Origin: Ruegeria sp. Alg231-54
GTDB taxonomy: Bacteria; Pseudomonadota; Alphaproteobacteria; Rhodobacterales; Rhodobacteraceae
Reading direction: 5' to 3'
Assembly (NCBI RefSeq): GCF_900143525.1
Contig: NZ_FREZ01000008.1
Span: forward strand, 62,001-126,000
DNA length: 64,000 nucleotides
How positions within the stretch are numbered: position 1 is the first letter of the stretch; every line of letters starts with the position of its first letter. The notes beneath the pieces are model-generated. The model was given only the letters and a program-made list of their open reading frames with translations, ran no database searches and was not told the DNA's origin. Of this stretch, positions 1 through 8,319 are shown piece by piece. A program made the translations under genes and the position numbers.

Positions 1-247
1 CCCATCCGTGCACGACCGGGATTAGGATTGGATGGGCAGTTACATATTCGATCAGCACGTCTTGGATATCACGGGGGATGATGGCCAGATGAACGGGCAC
101 CCCAAGGAGGTCTGACATCGTGGACAACCGGTCGAGTTGCGGCGTTGTGGAAACCGCGTCATCGTCACGCCACCACAAAGGCAGCGCCAGTCCTTGTTGA
201 CGCCAGATATCCAGTTCATCCGTCAAGCTGCGCCAGTCAACACTCAT
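1..247 (-). CDS. Polysaccharide deacetylase-like protein, N-terminal part (runs off left edge)
   Basis: Only the first 82 residues lie in the window. They carry an LWWRDDDA stretch (residues 24-31), HLAIIP (53-58) and VVHGW (78-82). This resembles the metal-binding Asp pair and following His of NodB/polysaccharide-deacetylase-like proteins, which remove acetyl groups from glycans. The ATG overlaps the stop of the upstream glycosyltransferase by four bases (ATGA), so the gene is translationally coupled and is the last visible member of a six-gene operon. The family call rests on a short segment. The catalytic C-terminal part is not visible, so activity cannot be judged. Confidence 0.6.
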   Translation of the reverse strand, partial: MSVDWRSLTDELDIWRQQGLALPLWWRDDDAVSTTPQLDRLSTMSDLLGVPVHLAIIPRDIQDVLIEYVTAHPILIPVVHGW

Positions 248-1386
248 CTGCGGCGCTCCAAAAGTCCCTTGGCGATGCTTACCGATTGCGCTGCGCCATC
301 GAACCCCTGATCTGAGACCGGACGACGTTCCGATGAAATCACACGGCCCACGGCCTCGGCCAACAGATCTCCGTTCAAATCTTTGCTTGGGATGACATCA
401 ATGGCGGGCATTTCCGCAAGGGTGCGGGCGCGCAGGCTCTGTTCGACCTCATTGCCATCATCAAATGGGATAAACACGGCAGGGGTTCCTGCCTGCAGAA
501 TATCCAATGCTGTATTGTAGCCACACATGCTGACCGAAGCCGCCGCGTGGTGCAGCATCTGGCGAAAATCGGGCCGCACCGGTTCCAAAGTGACAGGGGC
601 ACCCTCCAAATGCTTCCGCAATTCTGTAATGCGCGCCTTTGCGTCTTGCCCGCCGACCAACAGGCGCCAGCGCCTGTTCGGCATCTTTCCGGCGGCCTCG
701 ATGGTCGCGCGAAATATCGGTTGCCCAACCGAACCGCCGCCTGCGCTGACAAGCACTTCGCCTTTGCCGGTTGCGTCCTTGTGCGGTGTTGGGGCCAGTG
801 GAGCCACGAAACCCGTGTAAAACAGGCGGCCCTCCAGCTGCTCAGACACAGGCCAGCTGACGTTCAACGGCACAACGCTCTGGTCCGAATGGACAAGGAT
901 GCCGTCGTAGTATTTTGCGATGATCTCATCCGCTCGCTCTGCCTTTGAGGGTTTCGAGGGCGGTGCCAGAATGTCACGGATCGATCCCAGAATTACCGGG
1001 CGCGGGCGTATTTCACGAGCGGTCTCAAGCGCGGCTGAAAATTCACCTGCCAGAGACCGGCGGCCAAACGGATAAAGCTCGGTGATCAGAACATCCGGTG
1101 CAAAGCTGCGAGTTGCTTCAACCAGAGCAGTCTTGCGCGCCGCGAAGTACCCCTCATCCGCCACCGTTCCGGCTTGTGTCAAAAGACGGGTGAAATCAGT
1201 ACCATCCGAGCGCAAAGGGGGCAGTCCCAACAACGTCATTCCGGTCGTGGCCAATTGAGGAGCAGGCATCCCACCAGAGACCACGAAGGTATCATGCCCA
1301 TCCGCGACAAAGGCCCGGCCCAGCGTCAACGCGCGGCTCAGGTGCCCGGTGCCCAACAGGTGGGTGACAACAATCATGACCTTCAT
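244..1386 (-). CDS. GT-B glycosyltransferase, MurG/GT28-like
   Basis: This 380-residue protein has a two-domain GT-B layout. The N-terminal domain opens with a beta strand and a glycine-rich loop (GTGHLSRA, residues 12-19) as in MurG-type acceptor domains. The C-terminal nucleotide-sugar domain has SAGGGSVGQP (214-223) and CGYNT (288-292), followed by an acidic and glutamine-containing loop that usually contacts the donor. No membrane segment or signal peptide is seen, so it should be cytoplasmic or peripherally bound. It overlaps both neighbours by four bases. It resembles the first gene of the same operon (4284-5498), so the pair may be paralogues acting on one glycan. Donor and acceptor are unknown. 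Confidence 0.82.
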   Translation of the reverse strand: MKVMIVVTHLLGTGHLSRALTLGRAFVADGHDTFVVSGGMPAPQLATTGMTLLGLPPLRSDGTDFTRLLTQAGTVADEGYFAARKTALVEATRSFAPDVLITELYPFGRRSLAGEFSAALETAREIRPRPVILGSIRDILAPPSKPSKAERADEIIAKYYDGILVHSDQSVVPLNVSWPVSEQLEGRLFYTGFVAPLAPTPHKDATGKGEVLVSAGGGSVGQPIFRATIEAAGKMPNRRWRLLVGGQDAKARITELRKHLEGAPVTLEPVRPDFRQMLHHAAASVSMCGYNTALDILQAGTPAVFIPFDDGNEVEQSLRARTLAEMPAIDVIPSKDLNGDLLAEAVGRVISSERRPVSDQGFDGAAQSVSIAKGLLERRR

Positions 1387-1967
1387 TCGCAGGGGCCTTG
1401 TTGCAGCAGTCGAACCGGTTCGGGTTGCGGCTGAAAGCCATCCAGATCAATGACATAAAGTCGGTTGCGCTTGATCTTGAACGGGGCAGTGCCGTCAAAG
1501 TTCCATCCCCAGGCCGAGGCGAGAATGACGCGCATGATCCCAATGTGACACACGGCGACAGTGTCACCTTGCAAACCGCCCAGCCAGGGTTGCAATCGCG
1601 CCCGCACTTCCGCCGGACTTTCGCCGTTCGGCGGGCAATAGTCCCAGCCCCAATCCTCGATATGGCGATATCCGCTATCTGCGTCTGCAATCAGGTCAAC
1701 GCCGCGCTTGCCTTCCCAATCGCCCCAGTTCATCTCGGTCAGGGCTTCGGACACCTTAGGCTCTCGCCCCGCGACCAATGCGGCGGTTTCGCTGGCGCGC
1801 TGCAGGGGGCTGGACCAGAGCGCTGCCTTGTTCCACGACTCGGGCAATTCATATCCGGCCAGTTCGGTGCGCGCGTCATCGTCCAGCGGAATGTCACTGC
1901 GGCCCTGAATACGGCCAGCGCGGTTCCAATGGGTGTGGCCGTGGCGTAAAAGAGCAAGTTGGCTCAT
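1383..1967 (-). CDS. Histidine phosphatase family protein (phosphoglycerate mutase-like)
   Basis: This 194-residue protein begins with LLRHGHTHWNRAGRIQGRSD. That is the RHG signature of the histidine phosphatase superfamily, with the catalytic His at residue 9. A second conserved His is in AVCHIGIMR near residue 142, and the acidic EMNWGDWEG segment lies between them. Such enzymes dephosphorylate small molecules or sugar phosphates. In this operon of glycosyltransferases, a sugar-phosphate or nucleotide-sugar intermediate is the natural guess, but that is inference. The start overlaps the upstream stop and its own stop overlaps the next start (ATGA both times). Confidence 0.85.
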   Translation of the reverse strand: MSQLALLRHGHTHWNRAGRIQGRSDIPLDDDARTELAGYELPESWNKAALWSSPLQRASETAALVAGREPKVSEALTEMNWGDWEGKRGVDLIADADSGYRHIEDWGWDYCPPNGESPAEVRARLQPWLGGLQGDTVAVCHIGIMRVILASAWGWNFDGTAPFKIKRNRLYVIDLDGFQPQPEPVRLLQQGPCE

Positions 1968-3040
1968 GCAGTGCCTCCGATCAAAGGCCGCGCAGCCTGC
2001 CAGAACCGTTCGGTTGCTGCGGGCATAAGGTGGCGGTTGGACACGTATCCCCGGGCTATCGTACCAAGCGAACGACGCAGGGCAGGGTCGCCAATCAGCG
2101 TCTGTAGCCTGGTGGCAAGCGCTTCGGGTCCTGCTTCGACCTCGGGGTAGTTGGCCGGCGCCAGAACATCGCGGACACCGGGCCTGTTCTGCGCAACAAC
2201 CGGAACTCCGCTTGCCTGCGCTTCAAGGTAAATCATGCCATATGCCTCATTCACGCCGGGCCACACTAAGATGGACGCATTTGCGTATATGTTTTGCAAG
2301 GCGTCACGATCCAGTTGCCCAAGAAACCGGACCTTAGAGCCAAACGGTGTCATAAGGTCTTCGATCTCAGCCCGCGCAGGTCCATCCCCTGCAATATCCA
2401 AAGCCCAATCCCCGTTCAAATGCGACAGGGCCTGCGCCAGCAGCTGGTACGACGCCAGTTTGTCGCCGTGCCGCATCATTCCCACCGCCAGCATCTGCCC
2501 GTCACAAGAGGAAGCGGGCGGCAGGTTCGAGATTGGCAAAAAGGGCGGCAATTCGACCAGACGCTGATCCTTGAACTTTTCACGTTCCAGCGTGATCAGA
2601 TCGTTGGCCGTGTGGTAAAAAATGACGTTCGCCGCGTCGCAGGCATCATGTGCGGCTTGCGCAAAGCCGGACCATGGGCCGCGTAACCTGCTGGTCGCAC
2701 GGGTACTTTCCAATTGCACATAGGGGATGCCCCGAGCGGCGCACACTTTAGGGCCCAGCAGATCGGGGGCCTTGTAGTAGTTGTGATACGTCACCCACAA
2801 ATCCGTGTCGTGGGTCATGTCCGCGATCAGTCGCCGGGCTTCGGCATCGGCGTCAGAGCAGAGACGTTGTTGAACCGCCGGATCGCCCGTTTTGTCGTAA
2901 ATGCGCAAGTCCGATACGAGATCGACCTCATCGCCCTGCGCCCCGATCGCCCTGATCAGATTGCGCGCCATTTCCCTGTCACCCGATGGCACCGGGCTGT
3001 CCGGAGATTTCATCGGTGAGAAAAAGGCGACGCGGGCCAT
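1964..3040 (-). CDS. Glycosyltransferase family 4 protein
   Basis: This 358-residue GT-B protein has a GT1/GT4 C-terminal domain. The segment NEAYGMIYLEAQASGVPVVA carries the E-x7-E donor-binding motif of retaining GT4 enzymes, and DIAGDGP precedes it. The N-terminus (FFSPMKSPDSPVPSGDREMA) has the usual acceptor-domain glycine-containing loop. There is no transmembrane segment. Its start shares one base with the upstream stop (TGATG) and its stop overlaps the next start by four bases, so expression must be tightly coupled. The specific sugar is not predictable. Confidence 0.88.
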   Translation of the reverse strand: MARVAFFSPMKSPDSPVPSGDREMARNLIRAIGAQGDEVDLVSDLRIYDKTGDPAVQQRLCSDADAEARRLIADMTHDTDLWVTYHNYYKAPDLLGPKVCAARGIPYVQLESTRATSRLRGPWSGFAQAAHDACDAANVIFYHTANDLITLEREKFKDQRLVELPPFLPISNLPPASSCDGQMLAVGMMRHGDKLASYQLLAQALSHLNGDWALDIAGDGPARAEIEDLMTPFGSKVRFLGQLDRDALQNIYANASILVWPGVNEAYGMIYLEAQASGVPVVAQNRPGVRDVLAPANYPEVEAGPEALATRLQTLIGDPALRRSLGTIARGYVSNRHLMPAATERFWQAARPLIGGTA

Positions 3041-4287
3041 CAGTCTTTGCCCGCGCCCAATGCGCTGAGCCGTTTGGACAACAGGGCAATGCCGGGGTCC
3101 ATGCTGAACTCGGCAATCAGGCGGGAATAGGCAGCGTTGGCCATGGATGCAGTACGCTCAGGAGCGGCGGCCATTTCGGTGATCGCGCTGGCAATTGCGG
3201 ACGGGTTGTCGTCGGACAAAACGCCATGCGTCCCGGTTTCTATGAATTCCGGAATGGCGGAAACCGGTGTCGACAGGATCGGCAACAGCTGCGACGCAGC
3301 CTCCATCAGAACATTTGGCAACCCGTCGCGATCTCCGTCAGCCGCGATCCGGCTGGGCAACACGAACAGATCAGAGCTGCGCATTGCCTCGATCACTTCG
3401 GGCTGGTCACAGGCCCCCTTCCAGGTGATCCGGTCCGCGATACCTTGGGCCTCAGCCCGTTCGCGCAGAGCATCACCAAGCGTACCGCCGCCAATATGTG
3501 TCCAGTGCCAGTCCAGCGAATTGGGTAGCATGGCGAACGCATCGATCAGGCGATCAAAGCCCTTTTTCTCGACCAGACGACCGACTGAGAGCATGTGAAA
3601 CCGCCCATCCGGTGCCCGAGCTGCGCGGGTCGGTGGGTCGGGAAAACGGTTCAGGTCCAAGCCATGATAGATCAGATCGACCCGCGCCGGATCATCGGCC
3701 AAACTGCGCAAGTGTTCGGCCCCGATGGCAGTACAGGTTGCGCCAAAAGCGGCCCCATGCGTGCTGGCCTGCAGTTTCTCGGCTTTCTCCCAGTCGGGTG
3801 ACGTCCAGATGTCCTTGGCGTGTGCCGAAAAGCTCCAGGGCAGGCCGCGCATGATGGCGGCATAGCGTGCGACTGACGACGGTGTATGCATGAAATGCGC
3901 ATACATCACCTGCGTTTCCTCGGGCAACTCAGCGGCCAGAACACAGGCCTGCCCGAACCGACGGATGCGGTTATGCGTGGGGTCACGACGCAGGTCAGAA
4001 CGCCAGACCCTGTAGGCTTCGGCATAGCCGGGCAGGGTCTGCGCGAGGTGGCGCGCGGCCCAGACGCGATCAGGTTCTTCGTACAGGTACTCGGGCAGGT
4101 AGTGCACCTGTCCCTTAAACCGGTCATGCAGCGGGTGGCGTTTGATGTCGGTCGGGTGGCGCAGGGACCAGATGTCAAAGCTGTGGCCCGCGTCCTGCAA
4201 GGCGACCAGTTCCTGTGCGATAAACGTCTCGGAAAGGCGCGGCCATCCTTTGACCAGCACCGCGAGCTTGGGTTTTCCTGAAGTCAT
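3040..4287 (-). CDS. Glycosyltransferase family 4 protein, exopolysaccharide type
   Basis: This 415-residue GT4 enzyme starts with a PRLSETFIAQEL segment typical of colanic-acid/EPS transferases of the WcaL/AmsK type. The donor domain shows SVGRLVEKKGFDRLIDAF and then DGLPNVLMEAASQLLPILST, with the E-x7-E-like motif. The upper domain contains FSAHAKDIW, a conserved His-Asp feature of such enzymes. It overlaps the upstream glycosyltransferase gene by four bases and the downstream one by one base. It probably adds one residue to the repeat unit built by this operon, though no polymerase or flippase gene is visible in the window. Confidence 0.88.
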   Translation of the reverse strand: MTSGKPKLAVLVKGWPRLSETFIAQELVALQDAGHSFDIWSLRHPTDIKRHPLHDRFKGQVHYLPEYLYEEPDRVWAARHLAQTLPGYAEAYRVWRSDLRRDPTHNRIRRFGQACVLAAELPEETQVMYAHFMHTPSSVARYAAIMRGLPWSFSAHAKDIWTSPDWEKAEKLQASTHGAAFGATCTAIGAEHLRSLADDPARVDLIYHGLDLNRFPDPPTRAARAPDGRFHMLSVGRLVEKKGFDRLIDAFAMLPNSLDWHWTHIGGGTLGDALRERAEAQGIADRITWKGACDQPEVIEAMRSSDLFVLPSRIAADGDRDGLPNVLMEAASQLLPILSTPVSAIPEFIETGTHGVLSDDNPSAIASAITEMAAAPERTASMANAAYSRLIAEFSMDPGIALLSKRLSALGAGKD

Positions 4288-5498
4288 CCGGTGGCTCGTT
4301 CCCGTTCCCCACCAAGCAGCGCATCTACGCGGCTTGTGACATAGTCCAGACCATCCAGCAGGCCGTCGCGGATTGCCTGAGAAGGCAAGGGCTGATCGGG
4401 CAGATTGCGAATGGCCTCAATCATCGCGTCCGCAGTCAACCCGTCACGGTTTTCGTCCAGCATTCTGACAAGACCCAGACCCTCGGCGCGTGAGGCGCGG
4501 ATCCACTGTTCCAGCCGCGGTGTCGTGCGCGGAACGATGACGGCGCGTTTGTCGAACGAGAGCACCTCGCAGAACGTATTGTAGCCGCCCATGCAGACCA
4601 CACCTGCAGCGCCGGCAAACAGCGTTTCGATCTGCGATTCAAAGCCAACAGCCGTGACCCGACCTTTCAGCGCAGCAACGCGGGTTTCGAAATCGTCTCG
4701 CAACTCGCCCGACAGGAAGGGGCCGTAGACAAGGACAGCGCGCGGTGACAGGTTGGGGTCTTTTTCATAGGCGCACAAAACCTGGTTCACCATGGCTTTG
4801 CCGTCGCCGCCGCCACCCGGCGTAATCAGGATGTAGGGCTGTTCCGGCGGATCGCCTATCGGCCCAAGATCGCGGCGCAAATAACCAGTCCAATGGATAC
4901 GCGACTGCGCGGCAGCGCTGAGCGGCAGGCCCTCGGTCGGATCATAGATCGAGCGCAGCCCGTACACCCAGATTTCGTCGTAGAACCTTTCGGTCGCCGC
5001 AATGGCTTCTTTCCGCTCCCACTCGGCGGCCAGCACTTCGGGTTCATCCAAAACGTCACGCAAGCCCAGGACCATTTTGGTGCGGCGGGACCGCAGCAAA
5101 TTTTCCAAGGTGGGCAACAGCTCGCTGCGGAAACCGGTCGGTTCCTTGTCGACGATAAGAACGTCGGGATCGAATTGCTGAACCGCCGTCTGGATCAGAC
5201 CCGCACGCAGCTCGGTCACTTCCTCGATGCCCATGCCAATCGTTTGGGATGCATAAGACCCATCGGCGCGTTTAGTCACACCCGGCAAACGCACGTGATC
5301 CACGCGGCGCGGAAAGGTGAACCGCCCGGCCACGGGTGACCCGGTCAGGATCAGCGCCGATGCCGATGGGTCGGCCTGCGTCATCGCACCAGCCAGTGCA
5401 CGGGATCGGCGCAGGTGACCCAACCCGAACGTATCGTGGCTGTAGAACAAGATGCGCGGCGCACGGCCGGTTGTATCGTTTTGTCTTCCTAGGCTCAT
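4284..5498 (-). CDS. GT-B glycosyltransferase (COG4671/MurG-like), first gene of the glycan operon
   Basis: The protein has 404 residues from the ATG at 5498. A longer in-frame reading from a TTG at 5528 exists, but it adds ten uncharacteristic residues. The N-terminus ILFYSHDTFGLGHLRRSRAL is the glycine/His loop of MurG-like transferases. The C-terminal half has ILITPGGGGDGKAM and CMGGYNTFCEVLSF, the nucleotide-sugar site of this clan, and ends before PRTTPRLEQWIRA. It leads five downstream genes that overlap one another. The 357-bp gap upstream should hold the operon promoter, shared with the divergent channel gene. It is similar in plan to the gene at 244-1386. Confidence 0.83.
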   Translation of the reverse strand: MSLGRQNDTTGRAPRILFYSHDTFGLGHLRRSRALAGAMTQADPSASALILTGSPVAGRFTFPRRVDHVRLPGVTKRADGSYASQTIGMGIEEVTELRAGLIQTAVQQFDPDVLIVDKEPTGFRSELLPTLENLLRSRRTKMVLGLRDVLDEPEVLAAEWERKEAIAATERFYDEIWVYGLRSIYDPTEGLPLSAAAQSRIHWTGYLRRDLGPIGDPPEQPYILITPGGGGDGKAMVNQVLCAYEKDPNLSPRAVLVYGPFLSGELRDDFETRVAALKGRVTAVGFESQIETLFAGAAGVVCMGGYNTFCEVLSFDKRAVIVPRTTPRLEQWIRASRAEGLGLVRMLDENRDGLTADAMIEAIRNLPDQPLPSQAIRDGLLDGLDYVTSRVDALLGGERERATG

Positions 5499-5855
5499 GC
5501 CTTTGCCCAATTCAGTGTTCTGGTGCAACTCCGCGCACTTGCACCCGTATGGTATATATTTTTTTCAGCCTCGTGCAAAATCACTGATCCCACCAGTCGT
5601 TACCGGCTTGTATCGATTTTAGCCGCGGGTTTCGCATCTGCGCCCTGTTCTACATCAAATTTCCTGCCCACCCGTCATGATGACAGCGTCTGGTTGGTCA
5701 TATTCAGTTTTTTCCGGGTTGCAAACACTTCTGTTCATAGCATGGTGCGGGGAACACGGCTTGATACGATGTTGAGGCTGCGGGGGTTGAATATTTGAAC
5801 CCTTCACCGGGCTTCGATAACCTGTGTTACGAATGGCGAATTGGAAAAATATCCG
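5499..5855. other. Divergent intergenic region between glycan operon and MscS gene
   Basis: This 357-bp stretch has no convincing gene. It is richer in A+T than its surroundings, with a TATATATTTTTTT tract near 5553-5567 that could serve a promoter of the leftward operon. Near the rightward gene lies an imperfect dyad, GGTT-N9-AACC, around 5786-5802. Short open frames here (for example 5523-5798) have no start signal or protein-like composition. Confidence 0.5.
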
Positions 5856-8231
5856 ATGACACGAACATTGCTGGCTGGATTAACGTTTGTAATCTGGTCC
5901 CTTACTCTGGCGCTGGTCACCGGTGCAGTTGCGCAGACCTCTCTGATACCGGGGTATCCCTCAGCCGGGGGCAGCAACTCGGACACAGCCAGTGAAAGCG
6001 ATCTGGCTACGGCGATCCGCTCTGCGACCGAAGCGGGGGCCAGTGTGATCGTCATCGACAGCGCCGGGCAAATCGTGTCTTCCGGCCAGAAAAACAGTGT
6101 CACTCCCGAGATTGCGCCCGGGGATCCGATGGGCGACGGATCGCAGCTTATGAAAGCGCAGGAGCGGTTTTCGAGATTTCGTGACTCGATGAATTCACGG
6201 CTTCAGGCGCTGCCTTATTCGATCTTCGAGGTGCAATACATCCTGCGTCAGACCAGCCCGGATGGCCGAATACAGACCTATGTCGAGGTCCTGTTCTGGA
6301 ACGTTCTCTTCCTTTTGATCGGACGATGGTTGTCGATTGAAATCTACGGCAAGCGTATCGCAAAGCGAATCGTCGTCGCGCGATCCAAGGAAGATCCACA
6401 AGGCTATCGCGAGAAGATGCCGTTTTTGGTGTTCCGGTTCCTTATGGGGATAGGCGCCACGATTTTTGCGATGGTGATGGCGCTTATCGTCGGTTTCGTG
6501 TTTTTCGGCGAAGCTGAGGACATCTCGATCCAGTTCACGGTCACAGCAATTTTTACCGCCTTCTTCCTGTCGCGTACCGTGTCTGATCTGTGGCGCATGG
6601 TTCTATCCCCGTATCTAAGCCAATATCGCTTGCCGCCTTTCTCGGATCGTGACGCAAAACGCCTGTATATCTGGGCTTCGGCGCTGGCGACCTACGACAT
6701 TACCGTCGTGCTTTTTGCCACTTGGGTAGCTGATTTTGGGTTGAACTATAACGTCTACGCCTTGGTCTATGGCGGCCTGACGATGTTTGGCGCGATCGGC
6801 AATGTCCTGATGATCCTGTTCAATGCCCGCGCCATCTCAAACGCTATTCGCGGCGGGCGGTCACCGGATCAGGTGTCGTGGATTCTGCGCCTAATCTCGT
6901 TTGCATGGGCGCCGGTGCTGATCCTGTACATGGTGTTCAGCTGGTTCAAACTGGCCGTCGACCTGGTGCTGGAAAATCAAAACTCGATCCCAATCGTGGC
7001 CAGCAGCTACGCCATCTTCATGTCGGTCGTGGTTGCCTACGGGGCCATGAACTATCTTCTGGAACGGTATTTCAATCGCAACAGCCAGCTGGACGCGATG
7101 AATGCCGATGGTGATGAGGCGGATGCCGAGGTTGAAGCGATCGAAACGCCGCAGGCCGAGATGCGCAAGCACTCGATCCTGACCTACGAAGATCTGGCGC
7201 GGCGGGTTGCCGGTATTCTGGCTTTTGTTGTCGGTCTATATGCGCTGGTGGTCATCTGGAATCCGGATGCCAGCTGGAGCGAGGACCTGCCGATCGAGCG
7301 GGCGCTGGATGTGATGGTGATCCTCTTCATGGGCTATATCCTGTTCCATTTTTTCCGCATCGGGATCGACTCGAAGATCGCGCAGGAGATTGACGACGGC
7401 GGTGGTGAGGCTGAGCTGGGCGATGAAGGCGGAGAAGGTGGGCAAAGCCGCCTAGCAACATTGTTGCCTTTGTTCCGCGGGGCCATTCTGGCCGTAGTTG
7501 TTGTGACCATAGCGCTGATTGCCCTGATGGAATTGGGTATCAATGTTAGTCCGCTATTCGCGGGTGCTGGTGTCGTGGGTCTGGCCGTGGGCTTTGGATC
7601 GCAGACATTGGTCCGCGATATCTTTTCGGGGGCGTTCTTCCTTATGGATGACGCGTTCCGCAAGGGTGAATACATCGACATCGGTGACGTGAAGGGAACG
7701 GTCGAAAAGATCTCGGTCCGGTCGTTCCAACTGCGTCACCATCTCGGCGCACTGAACACCATCCCCTTTGGTGAGATCAAGGTTCTGACCAACTATTCCC
7801 GCGACTGGGTGATCATGAAACTGCCGTTGCGGGTGACGTATGACACCGATGTCGAGAAGGTGCGCAAGCTGATCAAAAAGTTGGGTCAAGAGTTGTTGAG
7901 CGACCCGGTGATTGGCGACAACTTTATCCAACCGCTGAAGTCGCAGGGCGTGATCGAAATGCAGGACTCTGCGATGATCATTCGGGTCAAGTTCATGACC
8001 AAGCCGGGCGATCAATGGCTGGTGCGCAAGAAAGTCTATCAGGACATCCGGGAATTGTTCGCCCGCGAAGGCATCAAGTTCGCACACCGTGAGGTCACTG
8101 TGCGCCTGGCCGAGGGCAAGGACCCCGAGGATTTGACACCCAAGCAGCGCGAAGCTGTGACGGGTGCGGTGCAGGCGGCGATTGACGAGGATTATCTGGA
8201 CGATATCGGTCCGGGTGGGGACGATCGCTGA
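5856..8231 (+). CDS. Large MscS-family mechanosensitive ion channel
   Basis: This 791-residue inner-membrane protein starts at the ATG that opens a signal peptide (MTRTLLAGLTFVIW... to AVAQ). A TTG 15 bases upstream is less likely. After a periplasmic segment come about ten hydrophobic segments. The MscS core is near residues 555-660: the pore helix region LFAGAGVVGLAVGFGSQTLV, then DIFSGAFFLMDD, the beta domain with DIGDVKGTVEKI, and the cytoplasmic vestibule domain. The layout resembles MscK/YbdG-type large channels that release solutes on hypo-osmotic shock. An acidic loop (residues about 410-430) separates the membrane blocks. It stands alone and converges on the CoA-transferase gene. Confidence 0.9.
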   Translation: MTRTLLAGLTFVIWSLTLALVTGAVAQTSLIPGYPSAGGSNSDTASESDLATAIRSATEAGASVIVIDSAGQIVSSGQKNSVTPEIAPGDPMGDGSQLMKAQERFSRFRDSMNSRLQALPYSIFEVQYILRQTSPDGRIQTYVEVLFWNVLFLLIGRWLSIEIYGKRIAKRIVVARSKEDPQGYREKMPFLVFRFLMGIGATIFAMVMALIVGFVFFGEAEDISIQFTVTAIFTAFFLSRTVSDLWRMVLSPYLSQYRLPPFSDRDAKRLYIWASALATYDITVVLFATWVADFGLNYNVYALVYGGLTMFGAIGNVLMILFNARAISNAIRGGRSPDQVSWILRLISFAWAPVLILYMVFSWFKLAVDLVLENQNSIPIVASSYAIFMSVVVAYGAMNYLLERYFNRNSQLDAMNADGDEADAEVEAIETPQAEMRKHSILTYEDLARRVAGILAFVVGLYALVVIWNPDASWSEDLPIERALDVMVILFMGYILFHFFRIGIDSKIAQEIDDGGGEAELGDEGGEGGQSRLATLLPLFRGAILAVVVVTIALIALMELGINVSPLFAGAGVVGLAVGFGSQTLVRDIFSGAFFLMDDAFRKGEYIDIGDVKGTVEKISVRSFQLRHHLGALNTIPFGEIKVLTNYSRDWVIMKLPLRVTYDTDVEKVRKLIKKLGQELLSDPVIGDNFIQPLKSQGVIEMQDSAMIIRVKFMTKPGDQWLVRKKVYQDIRELFAREGIKFAHREVTVRLAEGKDPEDLTPKQREAVTGAVQAAIDEDYLDDIGPGGDDR

Positions 8232-8293
8232 GGGGGTCTCCCGCCCCTTTGGGTGACGCCTCTGGCAAGACGAGACCCAAAGCGTTGGGCCGG

Positions 8294-8312
8294 GCCGCGC
8301 GTTCCGCGCGGC
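8294..8312. terminator. GC-rich hairpin between convergent genes
   Basis: A perfect 8-bp stem (GCCGCGCG / CGCGCGGC) with a 3-base TTC loop lies between the stop of the MscS gene and the stop of the convergent CoA-transferase gene. There is no T-run on either strand, so it is at most a weak or Rho-assisted bidirectional terminator. Confidence 0.4.
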
Positions 8313-8319
8313 GGTTGGC

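Noticed and set aside
5523..5798. Short plus-strand open frame in the gap before the MscS gene
   Set aside because: No ribosome site, low-complexity start over a T-tract and no continuity with a known family.
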